Positions 62,191 through 64,000 of a stretch of DNA of 64,000 nucleotides are shown here, in pieces. The stretch is from assembly GCF_026107515.2 (NCBI RefSeq), contig NZ_JAPCHW010000005.1:248001-312000 (forward strand). The letters run 5' to 3'. Position numbers and translations under genes: made by a program. Source of the stretch: Glutamicibacter sp. MNS18. Its GTDB lineage: Bacteria > Actinomycetota > Actinomycetes > Actinomycetales > Micrococcaceae. The first letter of the stretch is position 1. The number at the start of each line of letters is the position of its first letter. Under the pieces are notes generated by a model. That model ran no database searches. It was not told the origin of the DNA and saw only the letters and a list, made by a program, of their open reading frames with translations.

Positions 62191-63045
62191 TTGCTGATCA
62201 CCACACACGACCCGCTCACCGGCCAGCCGGTCCTGCCCGATAACGAAAACGCCAAGAACGCGACCTACACCCATCCGCTGGTCCCGCGCCGGCTCACAGT
62301 CCGGAGCGTGACCCGGCTGTCCCGGCGCATGGTGCGCCTGCGATTGGCCGGTGAGGACCTCACGTCGCTGCGCACCGTGGCGGCTGAGGACCATGTGAAG
62401 GTGTTCTTCGACCGTGACGGGCAGGGCAACCCCGTGGTCCCCACGGTGCGCGATGACCGCTGGGTGGACGGGCGGACGATGACCAGCCGGGACTACACCA
62501 TCCGGGATGCCAACCCGGCCGAGGGCTGGATGGACCTGGACTTCGTGGTGCACGAGCACGGGATCGCCGGGCGCTGGGCGGGTGCCGCCAAGCCCGGCGA
62601 CCAGTTGGCCGTGCTCGGCCCGCGCGGCTCCTTCCGGGTCAAGGACGTCTTCGACTGGTATGTGCTGGCGGCCGATGAAACCGCGCTACCGGCCCTGGCC
62701 CGCTGGGTCACCGGGCTGCGCGCCGAGGCGAAGGTTTTCGCCTTCATCGAGGTGCAGGATGCGCAGGACGAAATCGAGCTGTCCAGTCCGGCGGACCTCC
62801 AGGTCAGCTGGCTGCACCGCGGAAGCCGCCCGGCTGGGACCACCAATCTGCTGGACACCGCGGTCCGCTCGCTGGACCTGCCCGAAGGGGAGGGGTTCAT
62901 CTGGGTGGCCGGCGAATCGATCTCGATCAAGCCGCTGCGCCGCTACCTGAAGAACGAGCTGGGACTGGAACGCGATAACTGGGACGTGGACGGGTACTGG
63001 CGCCGCGGCCAGGCCGACCACGACCACCACCACGACGAGAACTAG
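62191..63045 (+). CDS. Siderophore-interacting protein (FAD ferric-siderophore reductase)
   Basis: 284 aa from the TTG at 62191, preceded by AGAGGAAAG. The SIP/ViuB family motifs are SRDYTIRD (FAD), HEHGIAGRWA and ADETALPALARW (NADPH region). The C-terminus has a His-rich tail, DHDHHHDEN. It reduces the imported ferric siderophore to release iron in the cytoplasm. Translation start by TTG is inferred from the ribosome site and frame. Confidence 0.9.
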   Translation: MLITTHDPLTGQPVLPDNENAKNATYTHPLVPRRLTVRSVTRLSRRMVRLRLAGEDLTSLRTVAAEDHVKVFFDRDGQGNPVVPTVRDDRWVDGRTMTSRDYTIRDANPAEGWMDLDFVVHEHGIAGRWAGAAKPGDQLAVLGPRGSFRVKDVFDWYVLAADETALPALARWVTGLRAEAKVFAFIEVQDAQDEIELSSPADLQVSWLHRGSRPAGTTNLLDTAVRSLDLPEGEGFIWVAGESISIKPLRRYLKNELGLERDNWDVDGYWRRGQADHDHHHDEN

Positions 63046-63052
63046 CACCCGG

Positions 63053-64000
63053 ATGGGCACCACGCTCCACACCCCGGTGGGGTTCACGGCCCGGGCCGGT
63101 GCCGGGGTGCCGCTGGTCGTGGGACTGGCGGTGCTGGGCACGGCGATCACCGCCAGCCTCTTCCTCGGCTCGCAGCCGGTGGCCCCCCGACAGGTGCTGG
63201 CCTACCTGTTCGGGGATTCGGCCAGCCTGCCCGAGGCCACCGCCGCGGTGCTCGACCTGCGGGTACCACGCACCATCCTCGGGCTGGTCTGCGGGGCGGC
63301 CCTGGGGCTGGCCGGGGCGCTTTGCCAGATGCACACCCGCAACCCGCTGGCCGATCCCGGTTTGCTGGGCGTGACCAGCGGGGCCGCTTGCGGGGTGGTC
63401 TTCGCACTGGGCGTGCTGCGCCTGTCCTCCCCGGCCCAGTACACCGTCTTCGGGCTCATCGGAGCGCTGCTGGCCGGTGGCCTGGTGCTCGGCCTGGCCT
63501 CCGGGATCAAGCTGACCGACGCGGCCACCTCGCTGGTATTGGCCGGGGCGATCGTCACCGGGGCACTGAACTCGGTCTCCAGCACGGTGGTGCTCATGGA
63601 CCGGGTGACCATGGACCGTTTCCGCTATTGGACCGTGGGTTCGCTCTCCGGCCGGGATACCTCGGTGCTGTGGGATGTGGCACCGTGGCTGCTGCTCGGC
63701 CTGCTGCTGGCCATCCACAACAGTTCGAGCCTCGATGCGCTGGCGCTGGGAGATGATGTGGCCGCAAGCCTGGGCCGCAACGTGGTCCGCGACCGGGTTA
63801 CCGGGCTGCTGGCCGTGGTGCTGCTGGCCGGGTCGGCCACCGCCGCCATAGGTGCGATCGCATTCCTGGGCCTGGCCGCCCCGCACCTGGCGCGGCGCAT
63901 CACCCGGGCCAGGCTGCCGGTGGTGGCGGCCGTGTCCGCGCTGCTGGGCGCGGCCCTGATGCTGGCCGCCGACACCGTCGGGCGTCTGGTCCTGGCCAGC
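63053..64000 (+). CDS. Iron-siderophore ABC transporter permease, FecCD family (cut by window edge)
   Basis: The first 316 codons from the ATG at 63053; the gene continues beyond the window. FecCD family motifs are LRVPRTILGLVCGAALGLAG (near residue 70), HTRNPLADPGLLGVTSGAA and AIAFLGLAAPHLARRI. It forms the transmembrane channel for the siderophore bound by the protein at 61146. Confidence 0.9.
   Translation, partial: MGTTLHTPVGFTARAGAGVPLVVGLAVLGTAITASLFLGSQPVAPRQVLAYLFGDSASLPEATAAVLDLRVPRTILGLVCGAALGLAGALCQMHTRNPLADPGLLGVTSGAACGVVFALGVLRLSSPAQYTVFGLIGALLAGGLVLGLASGIKLTDAATSLVLAGAIVTGALNSVSSTVVLMDRVTMDRFRYWTVGSLSGRDTSVLWDVAPWLLLGLLLAIHNSSSLDALALGDDVAASLGRNVVRDRVTGLLAVVLLAGSATAAIGAIAFLGLAAPHLARRITRARLPVVAAVSALLGAALMLAADTVGRLVLAS

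Noticed and set aside
62191-62230. Alternative downstream start for the siderophore-interacting protein
   Set aside because: The N-terminal residues before the SIP domain are compatible with the family and a ribosome site precedes the TTG.

Overview
The window is a high-GC actinobacterial chromosome segment, most likely from the Micrococcaceae (Arthrobacter/Glutamicibacter-like). Supporting signs are GC-rich third positions, an actinobacterial-type SAM-IV riboswitch, a DtxR/IdeR-like iron box and actinobacterial gene families. I see no rRNA, tRNA, CRISPR array, prophage or intact insertion sequence. Assignments rest on motifs read by eye; no database search was run.

Layout. (1) 1-4961: lactate utilisation. 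lutABC on the minus strand diverges from lctP and a GntR/FadR regulator. The divergent promoters carry three identical TGGTCTGACCA operators. (2) 4962-6201: gene-poor, with one small zinc-ribbon-like protein and a long inverted repeat. (3) 6202-14294: an island that looks lower in GC. A MarR regulator diverges from a CocE/NonD-type hydrolase, a peptide-type ABC importer containing a permease-ATPase fusion, and a DUF3237 protein. (4) 14492-21527: an OsmC-like protein under a SAM-IV-type riboswitch, an SNF2 helicase, then AI-2E-family permease, MarR and cytochrome P450 genes. (5) 21797-31172: a type I restriction-modification operon with two unusual members. The first gene encodes an HTH protein fused to a methyltransferase-like domain without catalytic motifs and an HsdS-like target-recognition region. 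A DUF1016 nuclease lies between hsdS and hsdR. (6) 31397-33313: three small membrane proteins in one operon, ending in a strong terminator.

(7) 33426-53743: an aldarate (glucarate/galactarate) catabolic region. It holds two glucarate dehydratases, a galactarate/talarate dehydratase, 5-dehydro-4-deoxyglucarate dehydratase and 2-oxoglutarate semialdehyde dehydrogenase. Around them are two LysR and one GntR regulator, a tripartite tricarboxylate (TTT) transporter with an attached UspA protein, two AEC carriers, a malate:quinone oxidoreductase and two 2-hydroxyacid dehydrogenases. The expected flow is glucarate or galactarate to 5-dehydro-4-deoxyglucarate, to 2-oxoglutarate semialdehyde, to 2-oxoglutarate and the TCA cycle. 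(8) 54021-59794: a complete five-gene peptide-type ABC importer. (9) 60211-64000: a Sfp-type phosphopantetheinyl transferase, then an iron-siderophore uptake operon behind a DtxR-like box, cut off by the right edge.

The most unusual items are the catalytically dead methyltransferase-like protein heading the type I R-M operon, the SAM-IV-type riboswitch in front of an OsmC gene, and the permease-ATPase fusion in the CocE island.
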